Source: Pseudomonas graminis (lineage in GTDB: Bacteria > Pseudomonadota > Gammaproteobacteria > Pseudomonadales > Pseudomonadaceae). From it: a stretch of DNA of 64,000 bases. The stretch lies in contig NZ_CP053746.1 of the NCBI RefSeq assembly GCF_013201545.1, forward strand, positions 3,858,501-3,922,500. The letters are read 5' to 3'. A program made the position numbers and the translations under genes. Shown here piece after piece: positions 8,774 to 18,700 of the stretch. Position 1 is the stretch's first letter. The number at the start of each line of letters is the position of its first letter. The notes under the pieces are model-generated. The model was not told the DNA's origin. It saw nothing but the letters and a program-made list of their open reading frames with translations, and did not search any database.

Positions 8774-9409
8774 ATGCTCAAGCAAGCCCTCGTGCAAAAC
8801 GGTCTGGTCGCGATTCTGCGCGGCCTGCGCCCCGAAGAAGCACCGGCCATCGGTGATGTCCTTTACACCGCCGGTTTCCGCGTCATTGAAGTGCCGCTCA
8901 ATTCCCCGCAGCCGTACGACAGCATCCGCCTGCTGCGTCAGAGCCTGCCCGCCGATTGCCTGATCGGTGCGGGCACGGTGTTGACGCCGGAGCAAGTGCG
9001 TCAGGTCAAGGAAGCGGGCGGTCAGGTCATCGTCATGCCCCACAGCGATCCGAAGGTGCTGCGCGCGGCCAAGGCCGAAGGCCTGTTCCTCTCTCCGGGC
9101 GTGGCCACACCGACCGAAGCCTTCGCCGCGCTGGCCGAAGGTGCCGACGTGCTGAAGATGTTCCCTGCCGAGCAGATGGGCCCGGCGGTGGTCAAGGCCT
9201 GGCTGGCGGTGTTGCCGGCCGGCACGGCGTTGATCCCGGTCGGCGGCATCACCCCGGACAACATGAAGGTGTTTCTCGACGCCGGGGTCTCCGGTTTCGG
9301 TCTGGGTTCGGGCTTGTTCAAGCCGGGCATGAGCGCCGAGGACGTCGCAAAGAGCGCCAAGGCCTACGTTGAAGCCTGGAACCAGCACAAGCCAGCAAAC
9401 AACCAGTGA
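8774..9409 (+). CDS. dgoA: 2-dehydro-3-deoxy-6-phosphogalactonate aldolase
   Basis: A 211-residue class I aldolase of the KDPG/KDPGal family. The Schiff-base lysine is in VLKMFPAEQMGP (about Lys130), and GAGTVLTPEQV (about 61-71) and GGITPDNMKVF (about 157-167) are the phosphate-binding segments. It splits 2-dehydro-3-deoxy-6-phosphogalactonate to pyruvate and glyceraldehyde 3-phosphate. It starts one base after the dgoK stop. Unlike the fused E. coli dgoA annotation of older records, aldolase and dehydratase are separate genes here. Confidence 0.93.
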   Translation: MLKQALVQNGLVAILRGLRPEEAPAIGDVLYTAGFRVIEVPLNSPQPYDSIRLLRQSLPADCLIGAGTVLTPEQVRQVKEAGGQVIVMPHSDPKVLRAAKAEGLFLSPGVATPTEAFAALAEGADVLKMFPAEQMGPAVVKAWLAVLPAGTALIPVGGITPDNMKVFLDAGVSGFGLGSGLFKPGMSAEDVAKSAKAYVEAWNQHKPANNQ

Positions 9410-9491
9410 ACCACCCGCTCGTTGCGCCATCGAGGCTGTGTTTTTAAACAAGTGCGCCAACAGCATGTGTTTTGAATAAGAGAGACAAGAC

Positions 9492-10640
9492 ATGAAAATC
9501 ACCAAACTCACGACGTACATCGTTCCGCCGCGCTGGTGCTTCCTGAAAGTCGAGACCGACCAGGGCGTCACCGGTTGGGGCGAGCCTGTGGTCGAGGGCC
9601 GCGCCCACACCGTGGCCGCAGCGGTTGAGGAACTGTCCGACTACCTGATCGGCAAAGACCCGCGCAACATCGAAGACATCTGGACCGTGCTCTATCGCGG
9701 CGGCTTCTACCGCGGCGGCGCCATTCACATGAGCGCGCTGGCAGGCATCGACCAGGCGCTGTGGGACATCAAGGGCAAGGCGCTGGGCGTGTCGGTCAGC
9801 GACTTGCTGGGTGGCCAGGTGCGCGACAAGATTCGGGTGTATTCGTGGATCGGCGGCGACCGTCCGGCGGACACCGCACGCGCGGCAAAAGAAGCAGTGG
9901 AGCGAGGCTTCACCGCGGTGAAAATGAACGGTACCGAAGAGCTGCAGTTCCTCGACACCTTCGACAAGGTCGATCTGGCCCTGGCCAACGTCGCTGCCGT
10001 GCGTGATGCCGTGGGCCCGAACGTGGGCATCGGCGTCGACTTCCACGGTCGCGTGCACAAGCCGATGGCCAAGGTGCTGATGAAAGAGCTGGACCCCTAC
10101 AAGCTGATGTTCATCGAAGAGCCGGTGCTCAGCGAGAACTACGAAGCGCTGAAGGAACTGGCGCCGTTGACCAGCACGCCGATTGCCCTGGGCGAGCGTT
10201 TGTTCTCCCGTTGGGATTTCAAGCGCGTGTTGAGCGAAGGCTACGTCGACATCATCCAGCCGGACGCTTCCCACGCGGGCGGCATCACCGAAACCCGCAA
10301 GATCGCCAACATGGCCGAAGCCTATGACGTAGCGCTGGCGCTGCATTGCCCGTTGGGCCCGATCGCGCTGGCCGCGTGCCTGCAACTGGACGCCGTTTGC
10401 TACAACGCGTTCATTCAGGAGCAGAGCCTGGGCATTCACTACAACGAAAGCAACGACCTGCTCGACTACATCAAGAACCCCGAAGTCTTCGACTACGACA
10501 AGGGCATGGTGAAGATCCCGAACGGACCGGGCCTGGGCATCGAGATCAACGAAGAGTACGTCAAGGAGCGCGCCGCCATCGGCCACCGCTGGCGTAACCC
10601 GATCTGGCGCCATGCCGACGGCAGCTTTGCCGAGTGGTGA
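9492..10640 (+). CDS. dgoD: D-galactonate dehydratase
   Basis: A 382-residue enolase-superfamily enzyme. The magnesium ligands Asp183, Glu209 and Glu235 are present (VDFHGR, IEEPV, ALGERLF), as are the catalytic His185 and His285 (ALHCPLGP). These positions match those known for E. coli DgoD. It dehydrates D-galactonate to 2-dehydro-3-deoxy-D-galactonate. It has its own ribosome-binding site (AAGAGAGA) 82 bp after dgoA. Confidence 0.95.
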   Translation: MKITKLTTYIVPPRWCFLKVETDQGVTGWGEPVVEGRAHTVAAAVEELSDYLIGKDPRNIEDIWTVLYRGGFYRGGAIHMSALAGIDQALWDIKGKALGVSVSDLLGGQVRDKIRVYSWIGGDRPADTARAAKEAVERGFTAVKMNGTEELQFLDTFDKVDLALANVAAVRDAVGPNVGIGVDFHGRVHKPMAKVLMKELDPYKLMFIEEPVLSENYEALKELAPLTSTPIALGERLFSRWDFKRVLSEGYVDIIQPDASHAGGITETRKIANMAEAYDVALALHCPLGPIALAACLQLDAVCYNAFIQEQSLGIHYNESNDLLDYIKNPEVFDYDKGMVKIPNGPGLGIEINEEYVKERAAIGHRWRNPIWRHADGSFAEW

Positions 10641-10680
10641 TTGACCCACGGGTTTGATGCAAATTCAGCGTTAAACCCGA

Positions 10681-10771
10681 TTCGCGAGCAAGCTCGCTCC
10701 CACAGGAACTGTGCCTGACCCTGATGTCGAGGGCGCTGACCCTCACGTGGGAGTGAGCTTGCTCACGAAGC
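10681..10771. repeat. REPIN: two inverted REP copies between dgoD and dgoT
   Basis: TTCGCGAGCAAGCTCGCTCC (10681-10700) and GTGGGAGTGAGCTTGCTCAC (10747-10766) are the same Pseudomonas REP in opposite orientation, about 45 bp apart. They could pair into a long cruciform or hairpin inside the operon mRNA. Confidence 0.8.
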
Positions 10772-10842
10772 GTTTCGCTACTCGTCCACACACGAAACAC
10801 ATAACGCCAGACCTCAGATAACCATAAAAAGAGGCACTTCCC

Positions 10843-12156
10843 TTGCGCACACAGACCGCAACCCAGGCGCGAGCGACCACCGCTACGCCGACTCGTAAAC
10901 GCTTTTTCATCATGGTGCTGCTGTTCATCACCGTGGTGATCAACTACCTCGACCGCAGCAACCTGTCCATCGCCGCGCCCGCACTGACCAGCGAGCTGGG
11001 CATCGATCCGGTGCACGTCGGCCTGATCTTCTCCGCGTTCGGCTGGACCTACGCCGCCATGCAGCTGCCCGGCGGCTGGCTGGTGGATCGCGTTCCACCG
11101 CGCATTCTCTACACCGTGGCGCTGGCGCTGTGGTCCATTGCGACCATTTTTCTCGGCTTCGTTGGCAGCTTCATCGGCCTGTTCATTTTGCGCATGGCCG
11201 TCGGCGCGCTGGAGGCCCCGGCGTACCCGATCAACAGCCGCGTCGTCACCGCCTGGTTCCCCGAAAAGGAGCGCGCCACCGCCGTCGGCTTCTACACCTC
11301 CGGCCAGTTCGTCGGCCTGGCGTTTCTGACCCCGGTGCTCGCCTGGCTGCAGACCCGCTATGGCTGGCACATGGTGTTCGTCGCCACTGGCGGCGTCGGC
11401 GTGCTCTGGGCGGCGATCTGGTACATGGTTTACCGTGAACCCCGTGATTTCAAAGGCATCAATCAGGGCGAGATCGACTTGATCAAGGAGGGCGGCGGCC
11501 TGGTCGACATGCAGACCGACGCCTCGAAACGCAAGAGCGGTTTCAGCTGGCAGGATCTGGGCATCGTGCTGACCAAGCGCAAGCTGTGGGGCATCTACCT
11601 GGGCCAGTTCTGCCTGAACTCGACGCTGTGGTTCTTCCTCACCTGGTTCCCAACCTATCTGGTGAAATACCGCGGCATGGACTTCATCAAGTCCGGCCTG
11701 CTGGCGTCGCTGCCGTTCCTCGCGGCCTTCGTCGGCGTGCTCTGCTCGGGGTTCTTCTCCGACTGGCTGATCCGTCGCGGTTACACCGTGGGTTTCGCGC
11801 GCAAGACGCCGATCATCGCCGGTCTGCTGATTTCCACCTCGATCATCGGCGCCAATTACGTCGACTCGACCCCGCTGGTGATCGCTTTCCTGGCGCTGGC
11901 CTTCTTCGGTAATGGCCTGGCGTCGATCACTTGGTCGCTGGTGTCGACCCTCGCACCGGCGCGGCTGTTGGGGCTGACCGGCGGGACGTTCAACCTGATC
12001 GGCAACCTGGCAGCGATTGCCACGCCGATCGTGATCGGTTTCCTGGCGTCGGGTGATTCCTTTGCGCCGGCGATCACCTACATCGCCATTCTGGCGCTGC
12101 TCGGGGCGCTGTCTTACATCCTGTTGGTGGGCAAGGTGGAACGCATCGAGTTGTGA
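10843..12156 (+). CDS. dgoT: MFS transporter, D-galactonate permease type
   Basis: A 437-residue major facilitator of the anion:cation symporter family (ExuT/GudP/DgoT type) with about 12 membrane helices. NYLDRSNLSIAAP near residues 30-42 is a hallmark of the family. The start is a TTG with AGAGG 9 bases upstream. By position it imports galactonate for DgoDKA. It is separated from dgoD by a 200-bp gap holding a REPIN, which may reduce its expression relative to dgoKAD. The last 16 codons, down to the penultimate Glu, are repeated in diverged form at 20987-21037. Confidence 0.88.
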   Translation: MRTQTATQARATTATPTRKRFFIMVLLFITVVINYLDRSNLSIAAPALTSELGIDPVHVGLIFSAFGWTYAAMQLPGGWLVDRVPPRILYTVALALWSIATIFLGFVGSFIGLFILRMAVGALEAPAYPINSRVVTAWFPEKERATAVGFYTSGQFVGLAFLTPVLAWLQTRYGWHMVFVATGGVGVLWAAIWYMVYREPRDFKGINQGEIDLIKEGGGLVDMQTDASKRKSGFSWQDLGIVLTKRKLWGIYLGQFCLNSTLWFFLTWFPTYLVKYRGMDFIKSGLLASLPFLAAFVGVLCSGFFSDWLIRRGYTVGFARKTPIIAGLLISTSIIGANYVDSTPLVIAFLALAFFGNGLASITWSLVSTLAPARLLGLTGGTFNLIGNLAAIATPIVIGFLASGDSFAPAITYIAILALLGALSYILLVGKVERIEL

Positions 12157-12258
12157 TGGCTCTGTCGATACGTAATGAGGGACGGCCATCACGTGCCAGG
12201 TGACGGACGTTTCCTGAGAAAGGCATGGAAGCGGCTATGCCCGGGTAAGACCGGGCTT
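12153..12258 (+). terminator. Hairpins after dgoT, possible terminator
   Basis: GTGATGGC (12153-12160, over the stop codon) pairs with GCCATCAC (12185-12192). A second stem, GCCCGG/CCGGGC (12239-12244 and 12251-12256), is followed by a short TTTAGA. Both lack long T runs, so termination is only possible. Confidence 0.4.
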
Positions 12259-12337
12259 TAGAGGGTGTCTGCATCAAAGAGAGCAGCCTTTCGAGTTCGC
12301 TGTGTTCCCCATGCTTAGGCGCTCCGCTGGATGGCTA

Positions 12338-12388
12338 CTGAACCGGTTGGAGGGAAAAAAAACGACCCTCCAGACGGTTTTTTAGTAT
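12338..12388. terminator. Candidate terminator of the first autotransporter gene
   Basis: TGGAGGG and CCCTCCA flank an A-rich loop, so the minus strand reads a 7-bp stem with a T-rich loop. An additional GGTTTTTTAG follows on the plus strand. It lies about 50 bp beyond the stop of the minus-strand gene. Confidence 0.4.
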
Positions 12389-12435
12389 CTGGTGAGAGCA
12401 CCAAGCTGGCGCAGACTTTCAGGCAGCGCTAGAGG

Positions 12436-15400
12436 TTAGAACTGCCAATTCAGCGACAGGCCGACGCCGTGGGTTTTATCCCGGGCGCCCAGCAGGCCGT
12501 TGTAGTCCAGATCGATCCGCGCATCCCGGTTCAAGACAAGGCTGGCGCGGGCGCCCACGACGGCGGCGTCCCGGTCCATGGACACGCTTTGCACGGCAAA
12601 GCTATTCACCCCGCTGGCAAAGGCCAGGTGCTGCTCGGCCGAGGTATCGCTCAGGTTATGCTGCCAGCCCAACGTACCTGAGACGTCCAGTTTCTGGGTA
12701 TCGGTGAGGTTAAACCGGCTACCGGCACGCGCGCCCAGCGTGGACAGCACCGTGTCGCGGGTGTCGTCATCACCCTTGAGCGCCGTGTCGCCTCCTTTCT
12801 CCGTAAAGCTGTCGCTGTCGAAGTGCACATAGGCCAGGTTGGCGAAGGGCTCCAGCGCCAAAGGCTGCAGGTTGAGGCGATAGGCCGCTTCGGTGAACAC
12901 CTGGGTCGATTGCGCGTCGCGCTTGACCTTCAGGCGGTCGGCCGAAGTACCCAGTTGCACGTCTCGCTTGACGTCAATGCGGTGCCAGCTATGGGATGCA
13001 CCTGCGGTCAGGCGCAACGCCCCTTCCTCGTGGCCAATGTACGCACCCAGGTGGTAGCTATCGGCCGAGGCGCTGGAATGGGTGTCGTCACCCATGCCTA
13101 ACGAGGTATCGCTGTAACCGACCATGGCGCCCAACCGGGTGTGCTCAGCCACCAGGCCGTCCACACCGGCGAGCAGGCCGCCCAGGGATGAGGTTGAACT
13201 GGCGCTGTCGCTGCTGCCGGCGTTCTTGCCCCAGGCACCCAGGCCTTTCACCCACAGGTTGTTGCCTTCAACGCCCGCCGCAGGCTGGTCGTACAGCCCT
13301 TCGACGCGCAGGCGATCACCTACGGCATCGCGTACCTGGCGGCTGTCGTTGATCAACTGAGTGGTGATGGCCGGATGCACTTCGCCGGACAACTGGGTGT
13401 AGGCACGCCGGGCGGTAGCCGCATCAGGGCTCAACAGCAGCTCTTCGTACACCGCGTTACCGGCACCTAATTGCTCGGCGGCCGCCGCTACGTTGGCCTG
13501 GTTAGCGGTTTGCGCGGCGCTGGCGAAGCTGTCCCCGTTGCGCTCCAGGGCCAAGGCAACGCCCGTACCGCTGTAGGCCAGGTTGCCATCCAGGAAAGCG
13601 TAGTTATCCAGCACCGTCCCGAACTGGCCCTGCACGCCGCCAGCGGCTTGCAGCACGCTGAACGGCCGGCCGATCAGGCTGTTGACCTCGCTTGTGGTGA
13701 AGCCGGCGCCGTTTTCCAGCGAGAGGGCCATGGTCGCACCGCTCACCGTAGCCTGTCCGCCGGCGATGATGCGGTCGCTGCCAGCGGGCGACAACTCCAC
13801 CGCATACACAGCGCCGGGCGCCAGGTTAAGGTCCCCCGCCACCTGTAAGGTGCCCACGGAATTGCCCGGCGCAACCGTACCGCCACGGTTGGCAGCAAGG
13901 GACGCGACCCGGCCGTTGCCGCCCAGTATGCCCGTGTCGTTGACGGTCACCGCCGAGGCCAGCGAACCATTGACCGCCAGGCGCCCTTCATTGACCAGGG
14001 TCGGGCCGCTGTAGGTGTTGGCGCCAGTCAGCACCAAGGTACCGATACCCAGCTTGGTCAAGCCGCCATGCCCGGCTATGTCATTGCTCCACACGTCCCG
14101 CCCGCATTGTGGCCCGCTGCAGAGGCGCTGGGTCGGTTTACCGGCATCGACCACCGCGCCGGTGCCCGGCAGGTTGGCAACGAACTGGCTGTCGCCATAG
14201 GCGCCACTGATACGAAACTCGGCGGGAATATCCGCCTCGGTGACGAACATGCTCGGGCCGTTGACGGCCTTGCCCAGGTTGATCATGCCCCAGCCATACA
14301 GTGCGTCCACGCCAGGCGCGCCGAGGTCGGTGGCGGTGGTTTTCAACACGTCGGCCACCTGTGCGCCGGTCATGTAGGGGAAGCGCTCCATCAGTACTGC
14401 CATGCTGCCCGCGACATGGGGCGCAGCCATGGAGGTACCGTTTTTGTTGACCCAGCCCACGGTCAGGTCTGCCAAGCTGGTGCCGTTGAGCACGGAGCTG
14501 TAGATCCGCGTGCCTGGCGCCGACACGCAGAAGCTGGCCGTGTAGCCGCAGCGAGAAGAAAAGGTGCTCAAGGTGTAAGGCGTGGCGCCGGCGGCCGTGG
14601 CGTTCGGGTTTTGCTGCAAGGCAGCAACCGTCAGCCAGTTGGGGGCGATCTCTGGCACGAAATACCCTAGCCCGGCCATGGCGTCCGGGTTGTTCAGGTT
14701 GTAGTCGTTGCCTGCGGCGAAAATGGTCACCACGCCGCTGCGCGCAGCATCGATGGCGCCCTGGTAAGCGCCCCCTGGGCGAGTGCCGAGGATCTGTTGG
14801 ATCTGATTGAACTGCAGCTGCGCATCCTGAACGGTAAAGTGCGGAAAGGCCGGGTCGCGACCGCCCTGGTCAAAGCGGTCGGTAATGCCAATGCCCCAGC
14901 TGTTGTTGATGATGCGCGCGCCACTGCTGACCAATGCGTTCCAGCCAGCCTGGTAAACCGCGCCGTCGTTGCCCAAGACAATGCCGTCCTCCGGGCCTGG
15001 GTCGCCGTTGTCGGCGCTGATGATCTGGGCGTTGAAGGCCACGCCGTGCATGGGCCCGCCGTCTCGGTTGCCGCCAGCGATGCCACCTACGTGGGTGCCA
15101 TGGTTACCCAGCCGGCCGTTGGAGTCAGGGGTAGGGGTGCCATCGTAACGAAAGGCATCGCCGGCCTTCACCGGGATATAGGGGTCGGTGTACTCGCGAA
15201 TGCCACTGGTTACCAGGTTGATCACTTTATCCGGGCTGGCGAATTCCGGGTGCGGTGCGTACACCGGCTGATCGAAAATCCCCAACTTCACGCCTTTGCC
15301 GGTGTAACCGGCCGCGTAGGCCTGGTCGGCGTTAATCGCGCCCAGCCCCCATTGCGCAGTGAACTCCGGGCTGCGCCAACTGGCGACATTCCCGGCCTGG

Positions 15401-15546
15401 CCGGCTTCTACGTAAGGCGCAGCCTCGGCTGCACCGAGGGTGGCCAGGTAACAGGCCAGGGCGCCGCAAGAAGCGCGATGGGCTTGCCGAATAGCGTGCC
15501 GAATGGAGCTGACAGCAAGCTGTCGAGTGGTGGATGGCTTTTTCAT
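12436..15546 (-). CDS. Subtilisin-like serine protease autotransporter (1036 aa)
   Basis: Type V-secreted S8 protease. Order of parts: N-terminal signal region (about 1-43, long, with basic start and hydrophobic core), subtilase domain (about 60-420), autotransporter-associated beta-strand repeat (about 494-530, GTLVLTGANTYSG), a passenger stem, and a C-terminal beta-barrel from about 760 ending in LSLNWQF. Triad: Asp92 (GIFDQPV), His149 (GNHGTHVGG), Ser372 (NGTSMAAPHVAG). The Asp motif is DQP where classic subtilisins have DSG/DTG. A Cys pair (RCGYTASFC, about 332-340) is typical of secreted members. It resembles the Serratia Ssp and P. fluorescens PspA/PspB type. It is the downstream member of a tandem pair with the gene at 15698. 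Confidence 0.9.
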   Translation of the reverse strand: MKKPSTTRQLAVSSIRHAIRQAHRASCGALACYLATLGAAEAAPYVEAGQAGNVASWRSPEFTAQWGLGAINADQAYAAGYTGKGVKLGIFDQPVYAPHPEFASPDKVINLVTSGIREYTDPYIPVKAGDAFRYDGTPTPDSNGRLGNHGTHVGGIAGGNRDGGPMHGVAFNAQIISADNGDPGPEDGIVLGNDGAVYQAGWNALVSSGARIINNSWGIGITDRFDQGGRDPAFPHFTVQDAQLQFNQIQQILGTRPGGAYQGAIDAARSGVVTIFAAGNDYNLNNPDAMAGLGYFVPEIAPNWLTVAALQQNPNATAAGATPYTLSTFSSRCGYTASFCVSAPGTRIYSSVLNGTSLADLTVGWVNKNGTSMAAPHVAGSMAVLMERFPYMTGAQVADVLKTTATDLGAPGVDALYGWGMINLGKAVNGPSMFVTEADIPAEFRISGAYGDSQFVANLPGTGAVVDAGKPTQRLCSGPQCGRDVWSNDIAGHGGLTKLGIGTLVLTGANTYSGPTLVNEGRLAVNGSLASAVTVNDTGILGGNGRVASLAANRGGTVAPGNSVGTLQVAGDLNLAPGAVYAVELSPAGSDRIIAGGQATVSGATMALSLENGAGFTTSEVNSLIGRPFSVLQAAGGVQGQFGTVLDNYAFLDGNLAYSGTGVALALERNGDSFASAAQTANQANVAAAAEQLGAGNAVYEELLLSPDAATARRAYTQLSGEVHPAITTQLINDSRQVRDAVGDRLRVEGLYDQPAAGVEGNNLWVKGLGAWGKNAGSSDSASSTSSLGGLLAGVDGLVAEHTRLGAMVGYSDTSLGMGDDTHSSASADSYHLGAYIGHEEGALRLTAGASHSWHRIDVKRDVQLGTSADRLKVKRDAQSTQVFTEAAYRLNLQPLALEPFANLAYVHFDSDSFTEKGGDTALKGDDDTRDTVLSTLGARAGSRFNLTDTQKLDVSGTLGWQHNLSDTSAEQHLAFASGVNSFAVQSVSMDRDAAVVGARASLVLNRDARIDLDYNGLLGARDKTHGVGLSLNWQF

Positions 15547-15697
15547 AAATACAACTGTCCTTAGTTAGCGCACACAAAACCCCGCGCGAATGCCGTCTTG
15601 GCATCCGCGTCGTTCTTTTTCCAACAATGGGTAGGTTGAAACATTCAACTTCAGGAAAGCGGCGGGCGAAGGCGTGGCTCGCTGTGCCGCTTTGCTC
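15547..15697 (-). promoter_or_regulatory. Spacer and leader between the two autotransporter genes
   Basis: The 151-bp gap carries TAAGGACAG 8 bases before the ATG of the downstream gene, a clear ribosome-binding site. No strong hairpin with a T run separates the two genes, so they may be co-transcribed. Confidence 0.4.
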
Positions 15698-18600
15698 TTA
15701 GAACTGCCAGTTAAGGCTCAAGCCGATGCCGTGGCTTTTTTCACGGCTGGCCAGTTGGCCGTTGTAGTCCAGGCTGACGCTGGCCTCACGGCTCAGCGCC
15801 ATGCGGGCATGGGCACCCACCAGGGCCGCATCACGCACCAAGGGCGAGCTTTCGATGCCAAAACGACTGCCGCCTGCCGCAAAGGCCATGTGCTGCTCTG
15901 AATCGGTATTGCTCAGGTTGTGCTGCCAGCCCAGGCTGCCGGAGAGATCCAGCTTCTGATGATCATTGATTGCGATGGTTTTAAGCGCCCGTACACCCAG
16001 CGTGCCGAGCACGGCTTCACGGGTATCGCTGCCGGATGCAAGCGCTGCGGCATCTCCCTTCTCGGTGAAGCTATCCGTGCCAAGGTGCACATAGGCCAGG
16101 TTGGCGAAGGGCTCAAGCACTGCGGGCTGCAACTGAATACGGTACGCCGCTTCGGTGAATACCTGTGCGGTCTGCGCATCGTGTTTGGTTTTCTCCCGGC
16201 CACTGGCGCCGCCGACTTGTACATCGCGCTTGCCGTCGATCCGGTGCCAGCTGTAGGCACCGCCGAGGGTCAAGCGCCAGGCGCCGATCTCATGGCCCAG
16301 ATAGGCGCCCAGATGGTAACTGTCTACCGATGCACCGGAATGGGTGCCCGAGCCCATATTGACCGAGCTGTCACTGTAGCCGCCTATCAGGCCAAGGCGC
16401 GTGGCTTCGCCTACGTCGCCGTCGACACCCGCCAGCACGCCGCCAATGGACGAGGTATAGCCCGCCGTATCGCTACGGGAATCGGTTTTGCCCCACGCGC
16501 CCAAGGCCTTGAACCACACATTGTCTTGCGGTGCCGTATTGGCGTCGGGACCGAACACGCTGGCGCCCAGACGCTCGCCAACGGCATCACGCACATAGCG
16601 GCTGTCGTTGATCAACTGGGTGGCGACTGCCGGGTAGATCTCGCCCGACAGCTGCTGGAAACTTTCCCGGGCCGAGGCGGCACTTTGAGCGAGCAGCAGG
16701 TTTTCATACACCGCGTTGCCCGCCCCCAATTGCTCGGCGGCCGAGGCCACGGCTGCCTGGTTAGGGGTTCGCGCCACGCTGTCGAAAGCCGCCGTGCGCT
16801 CGATATTCAGCGCGACGCCGTTAGCGGCGTAGTCCAGGCGGCCGCCGAGGAAAGCGTAGTTGGAGGTGACCGCAGCAAACTGCCCGTTCACACCATTGGC
16901 GGCTTGCAACACGTTGTACTGGCGGCCAATCAGGGTTTGGCCGGGCGTGGCATTTAATGGTAGCGGCGTTGGGTCCAGGGCCAGGGCCATGTTAGCCCCC
17001 GACACCGTGGCACTGCCGGTGGCCACAATGCGGTCACTGGTCGTTGGCGAAAGCTCTACCGCGTAGGTTGAGCCCGGCGCGAAGGTTAAGTCACCGTTCA
17101 CCCGCAAGGTGCCGATGGAGTTACCGGGCGCAATCTGCCCGCCGCTCAACGCGGTGAGGTTACCGACCTGGCCATTGCCGCCTAGGGTGCCCTCCGCATT
17201 GACCTGCACGGCGGACGCCAGGGAGCCATTGACCGACAGCACACCACCGTTGACCTGGGTATCGCCGCGATAGGTATTGTTCCCTTCAAGGATCAGTCGG
17301 CCCGCGCCGGACTTGATCAGGCTGCCTTGATACTGGCGCTGAGCCGCTGCCGCTGCACGGGCGCTGCCCACGGCGTAGTCGGTCTGGTCCTGTTGGCTGG
17401 CGGTGCTGGCCACGCCGTTCTGCCAACCTCTGCTGACCAGGGTTTGCTGCCAGGCGGTCTGTTCAGCAGTGTCCTCGGCCTGACGCTGGATCAACGCCTG
17501 ATCAGAGATACCGTTACTCCAGACATCGGTTTGGCCGGCGCTCAGGTTGGCGTTGAAGGTCCCCAGCAACTGCCCTGGGCCGCGCATGGCCCGCTCCAGG
17601 TTGACCACACCCCAGCCCACAGTGCCATTGGGCGCCTGGGTGACCGAACCATCGAGCTGGGTCGCGGTGGTGAGCAGCACCTGCAAGGCCTGCTCGTTGT
17701 TCATGTACGGGTAGCGCTCCATCACCAGCGCCAATGCGCCCGTTGCATGGGGCGCGGCCATGGACGTACCGGACTTGAGCGCATAGCCGCCGCCAGGCAC
17801 GGTGCTGTTGATCAGCCTCCCGGGCGTGGTGATGCACCAATATTTGGCAATGCCGCACTGGTTGTAGCGCTGGGCATTGGCGCTATCCAGGCCAGACACC
17901 GCCAGCCAGTGGCCTTCCAGGTCTGGCTCGAAATACGGCAGCGCAGAACGCACACTGGCGTTGGCATAGCCGGTATTGCCAGCACTGAAGACGTTGATCA
18001 CGCCCCTGCGCGACACGTTAGCCGCTTCATCCAGCCAAGTGCCCCGGTTGTAATGCTGGGCATAGGCAGCCTGCACGCCTTTCAACGTCGCGTAGGTCAC
18101 ATCCGGCGGCTGGCTACCCCAACTGTTGTTGATCGCCCGCACACCGGCATCGGCCAGCGCGCCATAGGCCGCCTTGAAGTACTGCGGATCCGGGCTCGGG
18201 CCGAACAGGAAGCTGTCGCTCTGGTTGGTGTTGGCCACATAGAGTTGCGCGTTGTACGCCACGCCATGCATGCCAACGCCATCCCGGGCCGCGCCCATGG
18301 TCCCGGTCACGTGCGTGCCATGGGTGTCGTTATTAGGGTTGATGGCACCCGTGATGCTAAAGGGCGAACCATTTACGTAGGTGCCGTTGGCCGTTACCGC
18401 ATGGTAGCGGGATGGGCTGGCTTCGGGATGAGAGGGGTCGAATCCTGAGTCCATCGCGCCGATTTTTACCCCGCTGCCGGTGATACCGGCAGCATAGGCC
18501 TGATCAGCCTGGATACGGCCCAATCCCCAGTCACTCTGAAATTCTTCCGAGCGCCAACTGGCCGCGTCACCTAGCTTCCCCTGTTCTGCATAGTCGGCAT

Positions 18601-18700
18601 AAGTCGAGCAGCCAAAGGTTAAAGACAACGCGCAAAGTGCGGTAGTGGTTGCGGGTTTAACGGAATAACGGACAGCATTGGACGGCTTGAACCTTCGCAT
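15698..18700 (-). CDS. Subtilisin-like serine protease autotransporter (1000 aa)
   Basis: Paralogue of the gene at 12436, with the same plan: signal region (1-36), S8 protease domain, a beta-strand repeat (GRLILEGNNTYRGDTQVNG, about 470-490) and a C-terminal barrel ending LSLNWQF. Triad: Asp84 (AMDSGFD, the classic DSG form), His127 (THGTHVTG), Ser313 (SGTSMAAPHATG), and a Cys pair CGIAKYWC (282-289). Barrel regions of the two proteins are very alike (GAYLGHE, SWHRID, NLAYVH, LGWQHNLS shared) while the passenger domains differ, which points to old duplication with passenger divergence. The ribosome-binding site AAAGGTG precedes the ATG at 18700. Likely secreted or surface protease. Confidence 0.9.
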   Translation of the reverse strand: MRRFKPSNAVRYSVKPATTTALCALSLTFGCSTYADYAEQGKLGDAASWRSEEFQSDWGLGRIQADQAYAAGITGSGVKIGAMDSGFDPSHPEASPSRYHAVTANGTYVNGSPFSITGAINPNNDTHGTHVTGTMGAARDGVGMHGVAYNAQLYVANTNQSDSFLFGPSPDPQYFKAAYGALADAGVRAINNSWGSQPPDVTYATLKGVQAAYAQHYNRGTWLDEAANVSRRGVINVFSAGNTGYANASVRSALPYFEPDLEGHWLAVSGLDSANAQRYNQCGIAKYWCITTPGRLINSTVPGGGYALKSGTSMAAPHATGALALVMERYPYMNNEQALQVLLTTATQLDGSVTQAPNGTVGWGVVNLERAMRGPGQLLGTFNANLSAGQTDVWSNGISDQALIQRQAEDTAEQTAWQQTLVSRGWQNGVASTASQQDQTDYAVGSARAAAAAQRQYQGSLIKSGAGRLILEGNNTYRGDTQVNGGVLSVNGSLASAVQVNAEGTLGGNGQVGNLTALSGGQIAPGNSIGTLRVNGDLTFAPGSTYAVELSPTTSDRIVATGSATVSGANMALALDPTPLPLNATPGQTLIGRQYNVLQAANGVNGQFAAVTSNYAFLGGRLDYAANGVALNIERTAAFDSVARTPNQAAVASAAEQLGAGNAVYENLLLAQSAASARESFQQLSGEIYPAVATQLINDSRYVRDAVGERLGASVFGPDANTAPQDNVWFKALGAWGKTDSRSDTAGYTSSIGGVLAGVDGDVGEATRLGLIGGYSDSSVNMGSGTHSGASVDSYHLGAYLGHEIGAWRLTLGGAYSWHRIDGKRDVQVGGASGREKTKHDAQTAQVFTEAAYRIQLQPAVLEPFANLAYVHLGTDSFTEKGDAAALASGSDTREAVLGTLGVRALKTIAINDHQKLDLSGSLGWQHNLSNTDSEQHMAFAAGGSRFGIESSPLVRDAALVGAHARMALSREASVSLDYNGQLASREKSHGIGLSLNWQF

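Noticed and set aside
10561..12192. 543-codon open frame opposite dgoT
   Set aside because: Low-complexity Arg/Gln-rich translation antisense to a clear transporter gene.
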